Numbered from the stretch's first letter, positions 11,801-22,658 are shown. The stretch: DNA of 64,000 nt from Trema orientale (GCA_002914845.1 JXTC01000029.1:499767-563766), one strand, 5' to 3'. The notes: generated by a model not told the origin, from the sequence alone. Made by a program: numbers and translations.

Positions 11801-14800
11801 TTTGACTTAAAAAAAAATTCTCTCTCTTTTTATTTTAGTTTATATCAAAATATCATCAATTATGAGAAGTTCTAAATCCATCATTATTTGGACTATGTAC
11901 ATTTATTATTTTAATTACAAATTTATTCATAATTAAAATTACTAAAAAAGACAAATCAATAGTAAAATGCTATTATTATCTGTAATGAATGTAATGTATG
12001 TAGTTTATATAGTGATTGATTTAGAACTTTATTATCAAGTCAACACAAAAAGGGAAAAAAATGAAAAAGATAATCCTGGAATGAAGTTACCTTTTTATTC
12101 TTCAAAATCATCTAAAAAATTTAACTAAACCAAGATAAATAATAAGATGATCCCAAAAAAAAATAGAATTTATATAGAAAGATCTAGAATATAACATATA
12201 TATATATATATATGGGTGATGTTTCAATAGAGATTTTTGTTTTTGCTCCATGGATAGATAAAATTATCAAGTTGAATATGACCTACAATAGCAAGCAATT
12301 TCATCTATTTTTGATCAATTAATGTTTATTCAATTATTTTACTTTTTTATTTATTTCTTTTCTTTTTTTGATTTTAACTTATAAGTTTAATTTTTTAAAT
12401 TTTATTTAATTTGAACATATTATGCTACTAATATGAATAAGTAATTTTTTTAAAAATATAAATAATGTTAATTTTATTTTTATATGAGGTGTAATGTTAG
12501 CTTTTTTTTATTTTATAATGAAAGGGAATATTAGTTTTGAAATTATAAAAAAGAAAGAATGTTTTTTTAAGAAAAAATTTTGATAAAAAATTAGTATTTA
12601 ATAGTTTTATATTAACGGTTAGTTGTTTTTTTTAAGAATATATACATAACATTAATTTTTTTTTTAGGGGATATATAATGTTAGTTTTGAAATTATAAAA
12701 AAGGACTCATTTTTTAATGAAAAATTTAATATATATACAATTAGTTCTTTAGAAAAAAAAAATATCTAGATATATATACGGTTACTTGTTTTTTTATTTA
12801 TTTTTTAATAAAAATAAATAATAGAATGAGAAAAAGAAAAAACAATGAAAAAAGAATTGGAAAAAAAAATTCAAACTCATAGGTCACATATAGGTTACTA
12901 ATTTTTTAAGTCATAAATATTTAATTAGATTTTTATTTTTTGATAAAATTACTAATATCGTTATAACCATCAGATTAAAATCCAATGGTCCAAATGAAAG
13001 TACCCATCAATGGAGCAAAAACAAAAATCTTCATTGAAACATGACCCTATATATATATAGGGCACCAATCCAGTAGATTTTTTTTTTTTTTTACCTATGC
13101 ATAGGTATCAATTGGGCCAATCAAAAATTTTTTTGCACATTTTTTTATATTAAAAAGTAGGAGAGAGAAAAGGCATTAATGATGCACATTTTTCATGCAT
13201 CTCATTTTAGCCGTTAGATCATTGTTAGATGATGATCCAACAGCTAGAAAAAAAATACCTACACATAGGTAAAAAAAAAAAAAATACCTACCGGATTTGC
13301 AACTATATATATATACGGTCAAAGAGTTTTTCATTTTTGTTTTTCGTTTTTTTAAGGAAAAAAAGGCATGGTGGGACGAGAAAAAAAAAATTCAATCCAA
13401 TTATATGTATATATAATATACATTGATAAGACCACCTTTCTTTGTTTATTATTATTATACAAACAAAAATAAAGAGTTTTTTTTTTTAAAAAAACGTGGA
13501 ACAAAAAAAAAATCAATCTTATTATCTATAAGCATATAGATGAGAATTCATATTTTCTTTATTTATAATTAGATCATAAATTTTTAATTCACTTTGAAAG
13601 ACTGTATAATAAAACAAATTTGCAGTATTTTTTGCCTTTATAGTATGGTGTATTTATAGTGTTTACATCATTCTTGTTGTTTCTTTTTGTTTAATAAATC
13701 TTCTATTTGATTTAAAAAATTATATGTGCAAATAGAATTCTTTGCCTTCATTTCTTTACGACTTGTTTGGTATGTAGGACTGGAGTGGATTAGACTAGAC
13801 TAATAATTAGAACTAGACTGGATTGGATTATTTAGTATTGTACTGTGTTTGGTGTAACTTAGGACTAGAGCATAAATATATAATAAAAATTTTATTAATT
13901 TGGTTTTCATAATATTTGTTATGAAATAAGAAGACAAATATTTCATAAATTGGAGAGAGAAAATTGAATAATAATAATATAATAAAATAAAATAAATAAT
14001 ATTTATTTTAATTTATTTTAAATAATTATTATATGTTTATTTAAAAAAAAGAATGGGATATGCATTTTTTTTATTTAAGAATAGACAAAAGATAAAAAAT
14101 ATTTTATCCAAAAAAATATTTTTACAAAAAAAAAAAATGGTCCTTGGGACTAAATAAACCCAAATTCTAAGTGAGACTATTTAGTCTTAAGGGAGGGGTA
14201 CTATTTTGGTGGACTGGATTATTTTGTCCAATCCACTAAAAGGCCCCAAATATAGGAGTCCAGTCCCTTTCCACTGTCCTGCTCCCTAAACGAGGCCTTA
14301 ATTCGTTGTTCTCTAGTCCTTTAAAAGATTATATGTCAATTATATTTTCTATCTGTAGTTCTTGTTAGCTTAAGAATTAGACATTAAAAATAAAAATAGT
14401 GAATGTACAAGTTAATTAATTAGGTATTTTTCGAATATAAAGAATGTACAAAGTAAAAACATAATTATTTAAAATTATTTTTGTAATATAAAAAAAAATT
14501 GAATGTACAAAGTCCAAATAACGATAAATTTAGAACCACCTCAATTATACACCTGCTGATATACTTGAACATAAATTATAAGATATATGTATTATGATAT
14601 AAATGACTTTAAAATAACCAGGATTCTCCTTTTTTTCAGAAATAAAAAAAATGAAAAAAAAAGGCCTTGAGCAGGCCAGCCATGAAACTTTCAAAGTAAA
14701 TTGGGCTTTTTATTTTTATTTTTTTAGAGAAACTGAAATAAATAGTTTTAATTTTGATTAAAATGAATTTTTAAAAAGTGATATAAAAAATGACTAATCT

Positions 14801-16444
14801 AGTAGTGTTTTAGTGTTTTGTGATCCTATGTAACGGAGGGTCACATAATTTGTGACTATTAATTAGTCTTAGAAAAGTCAATACTTTTCTAGTCACAAAT
14901 TATTTGACCTCGTCGTACAATTTATAACACTATTAGAAATGTCAATTTAAAAAAGATTCTTAAAAGAATTATTTTGTTTCAAATTAGTACTATCTAGGCT
15001 AATTTTTCATTTTTTTTTTTTATTCTTTTCTTACAATACAGCCAGCCATTATTAAAAGAGGATTAGGAAATCAAATAACATGGGCCGGCCGCAATAAAAT
15101 GGTCCCAGACTCCCACTGGTTCTAGAAATCCCCAATTCTATCATGTGATAGTTTTTTTTTGTTTTTTTTTTCGAAAGCCTATCATGTGATAGTTATTGCT
15201 ATCTTTTATGACAGAAAATCTTAAACAAAAAGCAATAATACTTGTTGTGGACCATAGTAGCTTGTGAGACGTACTATTGTCTATTGAAAAATACTAGTGT
15301 ATGCCCCGTTTTTCAGAAAAGGAAAACAAACAAATAGACTGGTTCAGACTGGTATATTATAGAATGTCATATCAAACCATATCCAATATATTACAATATT
15401 TGAGACGGTGGATAAAAACAAGATATAATCCCATATGATCCTTTTTTTTTTAATTTTTAAGGTGGGTTTAACTAATGACCATGACGGTAAATAAAAATAA
15501 TTCACACACTTATCTCTATTAAAATTGGAACTATGATCTTCCTCAAATTTTGGACTAATTGAGCGCCTAAATCAAGACATCCAATTTGAAATTTTTTTTA
15601 AAAAGAAAAAGGAAAAGAAAAATCATGTTAACAACTTCAAGTGAATGTTTGTAATTGTTACTGCAGGGTGAAAAAAAAAAAAAAAGTCTCATTAAGCGAC
15701 TGGCCAGTAATATAGTCCATTATTGAAAGACGACAATAGTGGTGTTTGTCGCTTTATTTCTAAATTGGAAAACTCAATAGCTATGTCTATTTCCAATATG
15801 TTTTGGATTAAGGGTAACCTATGTACATATGTTTTATCCTTTTTTTTTTTTTTTTTTGAGTGGATATAATAATGTTTAGTTGAAATGACACTATTAGCAG
15901 CAGACAATTTTCATTCCTCCTTTGACCAAAAAAACAAAAAAAAAAAATGAAAATGTGATAACCTGGGAACCAAGTAGAACGGCGTCCTTGTGAAGAAAAA
16001 GGGTGAAATGGCTGGTGAGATTGAAGCTACCGGTCAACCATTTACCGGGTGGGACGTAAAGAAGAGATCCACCGTCCGATGAGAACTGACTGAGATAATT
16101 GATTGCAGCTCGAAACGACTTGGTGTTTGGTGTCGTTCCATCACCAACTCCTCCGAAATCGGTCAACGACGCACTATGGGATCTACAACTCACTGCCAAA
16201 TACTCAGTTACTGTTGTTGATATCTTTTCTTTTCGGCCCTCTATTACATTTGTGCTCACAAACGCCAGTACTATAGCTAGTACTATTAACATTTCAAACA
16301 CCTATAAAATAAAATAAAAAATAAGAGAGAAATGGAGAAATTAATTGGATAGAGTTAATTAGTTAAGCTAGCTGGCTGGAGAGAATGAATAATGGAGTAG
16401 GATGTTACCTGTGTTGTTGGGACAGCTCTGGGCCCAAGCCACAT
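5873..16444 (-). CDS. Polygalacturonase-like GH28 gene, copy A (reading frame interrupted)
   Basis: A pectin-degrading glycoside hydrolase family 28 homologue. Six exons were found by splice sites and by matching the neighbour at 18210-22606: 16409-16444, 15963-16301, 8928-9048, 7010-7187, 6816-6886/7 and 5873-6573. Exon 1 encodes MWLGPRAVPTTQ. Exon 2 gives a hydrophobic segment (EMLIVLAIVLAFVST) and the fold start DFGGVGDGTT. Exon 6 holds SGDD, GSEMSGGIQDV and GVRIKT. The second intron is 6.9 kb and full of mobile elements. Exon 5 is 72 bases against 71 in the paralogue: an extra C in the SPNTDG codons shifts the frame and meets a stop a few codons later. All other exons are open and conserved. 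The gene is therefore a recent pseudogene, a segregating null allele or an assembly error. The family call is secure, the functional status is not. Confidence 0.85.
7421..7803. mobile_element. hAT-like MITE in copy A intron 3
   Basis: The ends are inverted: TAGGGGTGACAATCTG on the left and CATATTGCCACCCCTA on the right. The flanking 8-mers ATCTCAGC (7413-7420) and ATCCCAGC (7804-7811) differ at one base, which fits an 8-bp hAT target duplication. The interior repeats GTGTCGTGTT-type phrases. A related element starts at 19247 in copy B. Confidence 0.6.
7912..8157 (+). mobile_element. MITE family 1 (GTTGCCAATCCAGTAGG ends), copy in intron 3
   Basis: The left end GGTTGCCAATCC and right end GGATTGGTGCCC are inverted, each followed inward by a poly-T or poly-A run. 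The core has GGATCATCATCTACTGGTGA and ACGTACATCATTAATGC-type phrases seen in all copies. It sits in (TA)n sequence, as Micron- or Stowaway-like elements do. Other copies lie at 13060, 29389, 30131, 30361, 54817 and 55180. Confidence 0.65.
8176..8912 (+). mobile_element. MITE family 2 (GATGTTTCAATAGAGATTTTT ends), copy 1
   Basis: The left end from 8176 (GGATGATGTTTCAATAGAG, then CTCCATAGATGGG) is inverted at the right end (CCATAGAGCAAAAACAAAAA, then ATTGAAAACTCACCC). The inverted arms extend for tens of bases and flank an AT-rich core without coding potential. It abuts the family 1 element at 7912-8157, separated only by (TA)n. One N lies at 8357. Confidence 0.6.
10465..11291 (+). mobile_element. 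Non-coding poly(A) retroposon, copy 2, with target repeats
   Basis: Homologue of 4558-5433, inserted in intron 2 of polygalacturonase copy A. It ends in a poly(A) run (11281-11291). The sequences 10445-10464 and 11292-11311 form a 20-base imperfect direct repeat (TCCTTA.TATTGTAT.A..T, about 16 of 20 identical), as expected for LINE-type insertion. The internal 33-base minisatellite has three to four units here. It encodes no protein. Confidence 0.65.
11475..11581 (+). mobile_element. tRNA-derived SINE, short copy
   Basis: A-box-like TTAGCTCAGTTGG near 11485 and B-box-like GGTTCAAACC near 11542 mark an RNA polymerase III promoter of tRNA type. The element is flanked by a perfect 17-base repeat, ATGTTCATTTCAAATGA, at 11458-11474 and 11582-11598. 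It lacks the 3' half seen in the copies at 20282 and 24138 and ends in T and A runs. Confidence 0.8.
12214..13047 (-). mobile_element. MITE family 2, copy 2
   Basis: Left end GGGTGATGTTTCAATAGAG and right end CATTGAAACATGACCC are inverted, with long arms (CTCCATGGATAG and CATCAATGGAGC further in). The core is AT-rich and non-coding. It lies next to the family 1 element at 13060-13303, in mirror order to the pair at 7912-8912. Confidence 0.6.
13060..13303 (-). mobile_element. MITE family 1, copy in intron 2
   Basis: The left end GGGCACCAATCCAGTAG and right end CTACCGGATTTGCAAC are inverted, with poly-T and poly-A next to them and the family core AGATGATGATCCAACAGC. It is in opposite orientation to the copy at 7912 and is flanked by (TA)n. 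Confidence 0.65.
13759..14299. mobile_element. hAT-like MITE in copy A intron 2
   Basis: The left end CGACTTGTTTGGTATGTAGG, then ACTGGAGTGGATTAGACT, is mirrored on the right by AGTCCAGTCCCTTTCCACTG followed by CTCCCTAAACGAGGCC. Such ends built on a GTTTGG core are typical of plant hAT-type non-autonomous elements. There is no coding capacity. Confidence 0.5.
15138..15194. repeat. 25-base insert between perfect 16-base direct repeats
   Basis: CTATCATGTGATAGTT occurs at 15138-15153 and again at 15179-15194. Between them is a 25-base, almost pure T insert ending TCGAAAGC. It looks like a retroposon insertion cut down to little more than its tail, in minus orientation. Confidence 0.5.
15431..15575 (-). 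mobile_element. Degenerate SINE of the 20282/24138 family
   Basis: On the minus strand the order matches the intact copies: a decayed A box (CGCTCAATTAGTCC), an AAATTTGAGG phrase, GTGTGTGAATT, then GGTCATTAGTTAAACCCACC and an A-rich tail. Target repeats are not evident, so this is an older copy. Confidence 0.45.
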
Positions 16445-16494
16445 TATGAAATGGGACTTTCTCTATTGGTTTCATTCCAAGACTCCAAGCATAT

Positions 16495-16505
16495 CCATAT
16501 ATAGA
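16495..16505 (-). promoter_or_regulatory. TATA box of polygalacturonase copy A
   Basis: On the minus strand TCTATATATGG lies about 50 bases upstream of the ATG at 16444. The paralogue has a similar box at a similar distance, which supports both as core promoters with very short leaders. Confidence 0.45.
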
Positions 16506-17161
16506 CCTCCAAAAAAAAAACAAATAAATAAAAAAAAGCATATTTCACATATAGCCTAGATTTATTATTTTTTTATTCGCTGCCAATAATTTAGTTTAAC
16601 ACGGTGGAGTACAGAATATCATGGGCTCCGAGACAAAGGAGCCCAATTAGCTGAGGCGTTAGCTGATCTATAGACTACAGCATTGTGAGAGCAATGAAAT
16701 TCTACGGAAATAAGATCAATCAATGGCAAAATTCGCGGAAAAAAGAACATTCTAAGGCAAAAATGACTCTTTTGGAACATCTTTTCGGAATGATTCTTTT
16801 TTGGACTAGTAATTGGTATCTAACTTTTATGATTAATATCCTTTTAAAAAAAAAAAAAACTTTTATGATTAATATCTATAATAACGACTATTAATTTATT
16901 ATTAGTTACAATACTGACGATAGCTTATACTAAAAGAATAATACCAAGGTCCTACTCATTATGCTACTTTATAGTACATCATTACATGACTTATCATAAT
17001 TAAATTGATGATTTTTAGTAATTCTACTAGTATTCTAGTTCATTGAGCCATGACAACTTGCATATTACATTGCACGTATAAAAATAATTGAATGATAAGG
17101 TTCAATGCTCCTAAAAATTTGACAATTAAAGCCCTAATTAATGCAAAGATAAACTACTCTA

Positions 17162-17593
17162 AGGCAACGTTTGATAAAGAGGAAAGAAAATGGGATGAAA
17201 GGAAAAATAGGAGGGAAAGAAAATGTATGTAATAGAAAGAAAAATGTTTTTCCTCATAGTTATTTGGTATGTAGAGAGGAAAGAAAGTTAGTTTAATTTA
17301 AAATGATAACTTTACCCCTAATATTACTATTATATAAAGTTAAGTACAATGGTAATTTTGTAACTTAACTTACTAATACACTAACAAAATATTTTCTTTT
17401 CTATTTTCTCTCTACTTTTGAGTAGAAAAAATTTGTGCGGGCTCCACTATTTTTTTGCTTCCACTTTTTTCTCCCTTTTTCCTTTCCCTTACCTTTTCCC
17501 TCTTACCAAACAACTCAAATTTTCAATTTCTCTCCACTTTTTTATTAAATTTTTTCATTCCTCTCTTTTTTTCCTTCCTACCAAACATAGCCT
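17162..17593. mobile_element. hAT-like MITE between the polygalacturonase copies
   Basis: The left end GGCAACGTTTGATAAAGAGG and right end TTCCTACCAAACATAGCC are inverted, with GAAAGAAAATGGGA-rich sequence facing TTTCCTTTCCC-rich sequence. The same family occurs at 39823-40557. It takes up much of the 1.8 kb between the start of copy A and the stop of copy B. Confidence 0.55.
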
Positions 17594-18209
17594 AAATTTC
17601 AGCATCCAAAGAGTTCATCACAATTCCAAACTTAAAGCCAAGCCCATGTCTTTGCTTCAAGCACAACTCCCTCCTTGAATTAATTATAGCATCTACTTTG
17701 TAAGTGGAAAACTTGTAGCTCATGTGACATTTTTTTATGCTCAATTTGAGCACAATTTCTGAAAAATAGCAAAGCTACCTAATACCACTATCGAAAATTA
17801 ATCTATTTTAGGGATAGTGTAGGTAGCCCAATCTAAAAAATTTCCCTCAAATTAATGAATTCTTATTTTTTTCGAACTCCAAAATTTTCCCCAATTTGAG
17901 CATCAGGAAATGGTATAGGTGAAATACTTTTCTATTATTTAAAAAAGCAGATTATACAAATCTGTCATTGCGCTGAAAACAAAAAAGTTTACGATCACCA
18001 CCAAAGTGGAAATACAAACTGCAAAATGAACACGGAATAATTAATACACAGTAGTGAATTAGATACATTAACACGTATACATTAAGGTTCCAATTCCAAT
18101 TTTCCCTTGTTTGGATTTCTTTGATTCCGTATAATATTTTCTCGAATCCTATTTCCAAAAACTTAATAAATTAAAAAGCAGAAATAAAAAGATAAATAAA
18201 AATCGCAAA

Positions 18210-21200
18210 CTAATCACACTTGTTCGGATGAGAGCAAGTTCGGAGCTGAACATAGTCAATAGGCAGAGCATCTTCCGGGAACTCACACGACGACGTCGTC
18301 GTTTTCTCCTCCAAAAGCTCACACGGCTGGGGAACCACCCCACTCGAAACCCCGGCCACGTCCGTACAATTCCACTGCAACTTCTTCGGCTTGGCCGCCA
18401 ACCCGATCGTGACGTTCGATATGCATATTCCGGTAAAAGGGTCCCCCGGGATGCCCTCCAGTCTGGCGGCCATGGTCACGTTCTCCGCCACCATGTCGCG
18501 GTAATTGACGTTGCGAATCTCGGGGAGGGCGTTGGGGTCGTAGCCGCTGTCGGCGTGGGAGCCGTAGTTCCCGGTCATCCAGAAGGCCCACTTCATGGTC
18601 TTCATGGTCATTCTTCTCACGTAGATGTCCCTGACGAAGCCGCCTCGGCCGGCCGCGGTCTTGATCCGGACTCCGGACTCGGAGCCGATGGCCAGGATGT
18701 CCTCCGCGCGGACGTCCTGGATTCCGCCGGACATTTCGCTGCCGAGAGCGATCACGGCGCTGAAGGGGGAGATGCAGGTGAGGCGCCTGATCAAGAGCTG
18801 CTTGGTTGGCATCCCGAATGCGATTCCGTACTGGTCCCACCCGCTCTTCACCGCCACGCAATCGTCCCCCGAGACGATGTAACAGTCCTCGATTCGGGTG
18901 TTCGTGCAAGAGTCTGGTACATGAGAGGGGGAAAAAAAAAAAAAAGATACTTGGACACTATCGCAGTAAATACTAAAAACAGTTCTTGTCTGACGTGATC
19001 ATGAAATATTAATATTAAATACTATTATTAGTCGAGTATTATGTACACAGATAAGTTTGCAATAATTTAAAGGGGCGTGCTATGGTAAGACGCGCTCACG
19101 TAGGCCCCACAGTGATGGACGACTGAGATTGGTCAGACGCGTCAGGTAGGCCTCACAGTGATGGACGGCTGATATTGGTCAGACTCACGTAGGCCTCACA
19201 GTGATGGACGGCTGAGATTGGTCAGACGCGTCAGTCGCGTCTGACCTAGGGGTGGCAATTTAGGTTACGACACGATAACACGACTCGAAAACGACACGAA
19301 GTTAACGGGTTTGGGTTTGTCTTAAACAGGTACAGGTCAAAACAGGTTAAACACGATTAAATAATATGTCATTAGCAGGTTAACCTGTTAAACCCGAAAT
19401 TGACCCGTTTAACACGATTAAATTTTTTGAGATTTAAAACTTCCCTTTTATCTTTTATGTACTAAAACTTGAAAGTTTTATTTTGGTTTTAAATTTTAGA
19501 TTGTGTGTTATATTTATTTGATTATGGTTGCTTGGTTATACTGGAAATATAAAATAACTTAATAGATTATATCAAGTTATATTGAAAATGAGAAATAGGT
19601 TAACATGTTAAAATTAATAGGTTAATACCTTATGTCAAGTTGAACCAAATACAACATATTTAACATTGACATGTTAAATTGAGTTCAATTAATAGGTTAA
19701 CAGTATACAGGTTAGCAGATCGTGTTACGTTAGACACGATCTGAATACGACCTATTTAAATAANTTGTTTTCGGGCATTACATGTCGCGTAATTTTTGAC
19801 CCATTTTCTAGACCGATCTAGACACTCAGTGCGCTAGACGTTTACAGAAATCAATAATTAGATTAATAATAACAGAATAACGATAAAACAATGCTTCAAT
19901 AGTTAGATAATAATATTCTCTCAAAAAATATAGTTAGATAATAATAACAGAATAATGATAAAACAATGGTTCGTTTTCTATTGTTGATTTAAATACTTGA
20001 CTTATATTGGAAAGTAAAGTATATGAATGTGACGCGATTATGCGACTGTTACTAGAACTTATCTTAAAGGGGTTTTTTTTTGGTGATTGTTGGAGACTGT
20101 TGATTTTGTCAATTTTCAATTGTTAATAAATTTTGTATCTTAGTGTATGGGTACCTATACATGACTCTTGTGGAAAATGAGAAGTTAAAGGTAATTTTAG
20201 CTTTTTTTTGTTAGAAAACCGTCAAGTAAGTCAAGGTAATAGTGATTGTTCAAAGTAAATTTTGAAGGAAAGTACTATAAATTTTTTTTTTTTTTTAAGT
20301 GGAGCTTAACTAATGACCACCACTTACCACAAATTAAAAAAAAATGACACACACACACTACCAAGGTTTGAACCCCTGACCCCCCTAAACACGCACACAC
20401 AACCCTCAAATTTTGGACCAACTGAGCTAGCCCCAGTTGGCTAAAGTACTATAAACTTTAATCACTAATAAAGCAAAGAAATTGTTACTATAGGTAGGAT
20501 CATAACCTGGGTTAATTCCATCTGTGTTTGGAGATGTGACTGGAGCGAGGATCGTAACCCCTTGAACAATAACATTGCTGCAAGCAATTTTTATAATTCA
20601 AAAACAATGTCTTTAAAAAAAAAATTAAAAACCGGATAGGATAATTTAAGTGCAAAAAGAAAATAATAATGCAGAGACAATGGAAGTAAGCCCCAGCTCA
20701 TCCCTCAAACAATGAAATGCAGTAAACTAACAAAAAGCAAAGGAGCACTAGGAATGATACCTGCTGTAAACAGGGTGAATGTTCCAAGATGGAGAGTTGA
20801 TCAAAGTGAGATTAGATATTTGAATATTGTCCGAATACATGAGTTCGATCAGGTACGGACGAGTGTAGTTAAGCTGTCCACTACGGAACTTTTTCCACCA
20901 CAATTCACCTTGACCATCAATTGTGCCATTGTCCCCTATACAGAAAGGTCTCTACCATTTTATCAATGGCCTTTACAATTTTCTTGACACCAAATTCAAT
21001 TAGAAGCTACTGGTGATCATTTATATACCTGTTATTATAACATCAGTGAGATTGGTTCCAAAGATAAGACTGCCGAATCGTCCACCTTCTGTATCTCTTC
21101 CTCGACCGTATGATGGTAAGGGTTCAATCACTGGCCATTCATTCTCATCCTACATATGTCATAAGAGCCCAAAAATATAAATGATGTGTTTTTATTCGTG

Positions 21201-22606
21201 TATAAATCATGTGTTTTAGTAATATCAATAGCCACACAATTTTTTTGGCCAAATCCCAAATGACATGCTTTATAGTAGTAATTTTACCTTTTTTAATTTT
21301 TAGAACTAGAATAAACTTTTAGATCTTTTCAAAAAAAAAAAAAAAAGGAATTAAACTTTTAGAAAAGCAAATATTCTTGCTTGGTGAGCCTGGAGAGGCC
21401 AAGTGAAACTTGGCACTTACGTCCCAGAATTTAAGGGGAAAACTTGCAAGTTTGGTCCTCAATCTTTCCAATATAGTTACAAGAGATGATGGCCCATGAT
21501 TCACGAGATGGATGATATCTCATCACATGGGGTCCAGCAAAAAGCGATTCCTATTTTATTCTTGACCTCCCAAATTTCATCTACTTTATATTTTTTTTTA
21601 TTTCTTATAAAAGAAAAATAAAGACTACTTGGTCTGCATTACTTCTCAATAAACAAAACCAGTATAAATACAGGCGGTGGATCAAAGTACCGTGTTGAAC
21701 TTACTTTCAAATATTATTCAATAGTATGAACCAATAGACTGGTTTATACTAATTTCAGATATCATATGACAACATATCACATAGAATATGACAACATATG
21801 ATACGGTAGGTAAAGTAGATTAAGATATCTACTATTTCAATTTATTCTAAAACAGTAATATGAGTCACGTTGGTTAAAGACTTGAATTTATAATAACTAC
21901 ACCTTAATTCAACACAAAATTCTTAAATTCGAATACACTGAATTTGAACGTAGAGTTTTCAATACATATGAAATGTACGTATACACTTATATATGTATAT
22001 ATTTCTAGATAATGATATCAAATATATTAAAAAGTCAAAAATGGTGTAGATGTTATAACCTGGGAACCAAGTAGAACAGCGTCCTTGTGGAGAAAGAGAG
22101 TGAAATGGCTGGTGAGATTGAAGCTACCGGTCAACCATCTCCCGGGTGGGACAAAGAGCAGAGATCCACCGTCCGATGAGAACTGACTGAGATGACTGAT
22201 TGCTGCCTGAAACGACATGGTGTTCGATGTCGTTCCATCACCAACTGCTCCGAAATCGGTCAACGACGCACTGTGGGATCTACAACTCACGGCCGAGTAG
22301 TCATAGCTCTCTATTGATACCTTTGCCTTTCTGCTTTCCACTCCGTTTGTGCTCAGCAAAACCAAAATTATGGCTACTATCATCATTTCAAGTAACTGTA
22401 AAATTTGTGAGAGAGAGAGAGAGAGAGAGATTATTTAGATATAAAAAGAAGAAAATGAATGAGAAGTAACATTACTAATTAAGCATGTAAATTTATTTCT
22501 TTGATTTTTATATTAAAGATCAAGGCCTCTGAGGGAGAATTTAAAACTAGCTTTTGGAAGAGGAGTTTACCTGAGTGGTTGTGGCATTTCTAGGCCAATA
22601 CCACAT
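18210..22606 (-). CDS. Polygalacturonase-like GH28 gene, copy B (intact)
   Basis: Encodes a 480-residue pectin-acting GH28 protein, probably secreted or anchored at the plasma membrane or wall. Exons: 22571-22606, 22060-22395, 21029-21149, 20761-20935, 20507-20577 and 18210-18913. All borders are GT-AG and the frame is continuous. Exon 1 encodes MWYWPRNATTTQ, followed by a hydrophobic segment (about 16-27). Motifs seen: DFGAVGDGTT, SPNTDG (N240-D242), SGDD (D263, D264) and GVRIKT (R329-K331). The GHG motif of classical polygalacturonases is absent: its place holds SAVIALGSEMSGG. Known GH28 clades without GHG occur in plants, so true polygalacturonase activity is not assured. Exon 6 is strikingly GC-rich compared with exons 1-5. 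The gene is a tandem duplicate of 5873-16444, same strand. Confidence 0.92.
19081..19246. repeat. Three-unit GC-rich tandem repeat in copy B intron 5
   Basis: A unit of about 45-50 bases (TAGGCCTCACAGTGATGGAC, then GGCTGAGATTGGTCAGAC) occurs three times. The block ends in an 11-base perfect palindrome, GGTCAGACGCG/CGCGTCTGACC (19220-19246). It may be a small inverted-end element; GGTAAGACGCG at the left end partly matches the right arm. Confidence 0.55.
19247..19810. mobile_element. MITE-like element related to 7421-7803, in copy B intron 5
   Basis: It starts TAGGGGTGGCAATTTAGG and continues with CGACACGATAACACGACTCG, closely matching the reverse complement of the right end of the intron 3 element in copy A. 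The interior repeats GTTAACCTGTTAAAC-type phrases. The right end is degraded, so that border is approximate. One N lies at 19764. Confidence 0.45.
20282..20442 (-). mobile_element. tRNA-derived SINE, full-length copy with perfect target repeats
   Basis: On the minus strand: A box CTAGCTCAGTTGG, B box GGTTCAAACC, 3' part GTGGTCATTAGTTAAGC and an A-rich tail. It is flanked by AAAGTACTATAAA at 20269-20281 and 20443-20455, a perfect 13-base target duplication. It lies in intron 5 of polygalacturonase copy B and has no equivalent in copy A. Confidence 0.85.
22409..22430. repeat. (GA)n microsatellite in copy B intron 1
   Basis: Eleven GA repeats lie just inside intron 1, next to the acceptor side. 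In the transcript (minus strand) it reads as a pyrimidine tract. Confidence 0.8.
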
Positions 22607-22658
22607 TATGCAAAAGGGTGTTGATCTTTTGGTTTCTTGCACAAGACTTCTAGCATAT

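Noticed and set aside
18228-18998. A 256-residue plus-strand open frame and a 196-residue minus-strand frame over the last exon of copy B
   Set aside because: Both are shadows of the GC-rich polygalacturonase exon in other frames; the arginine- and glycine-rich composition and lack of motifs show this.
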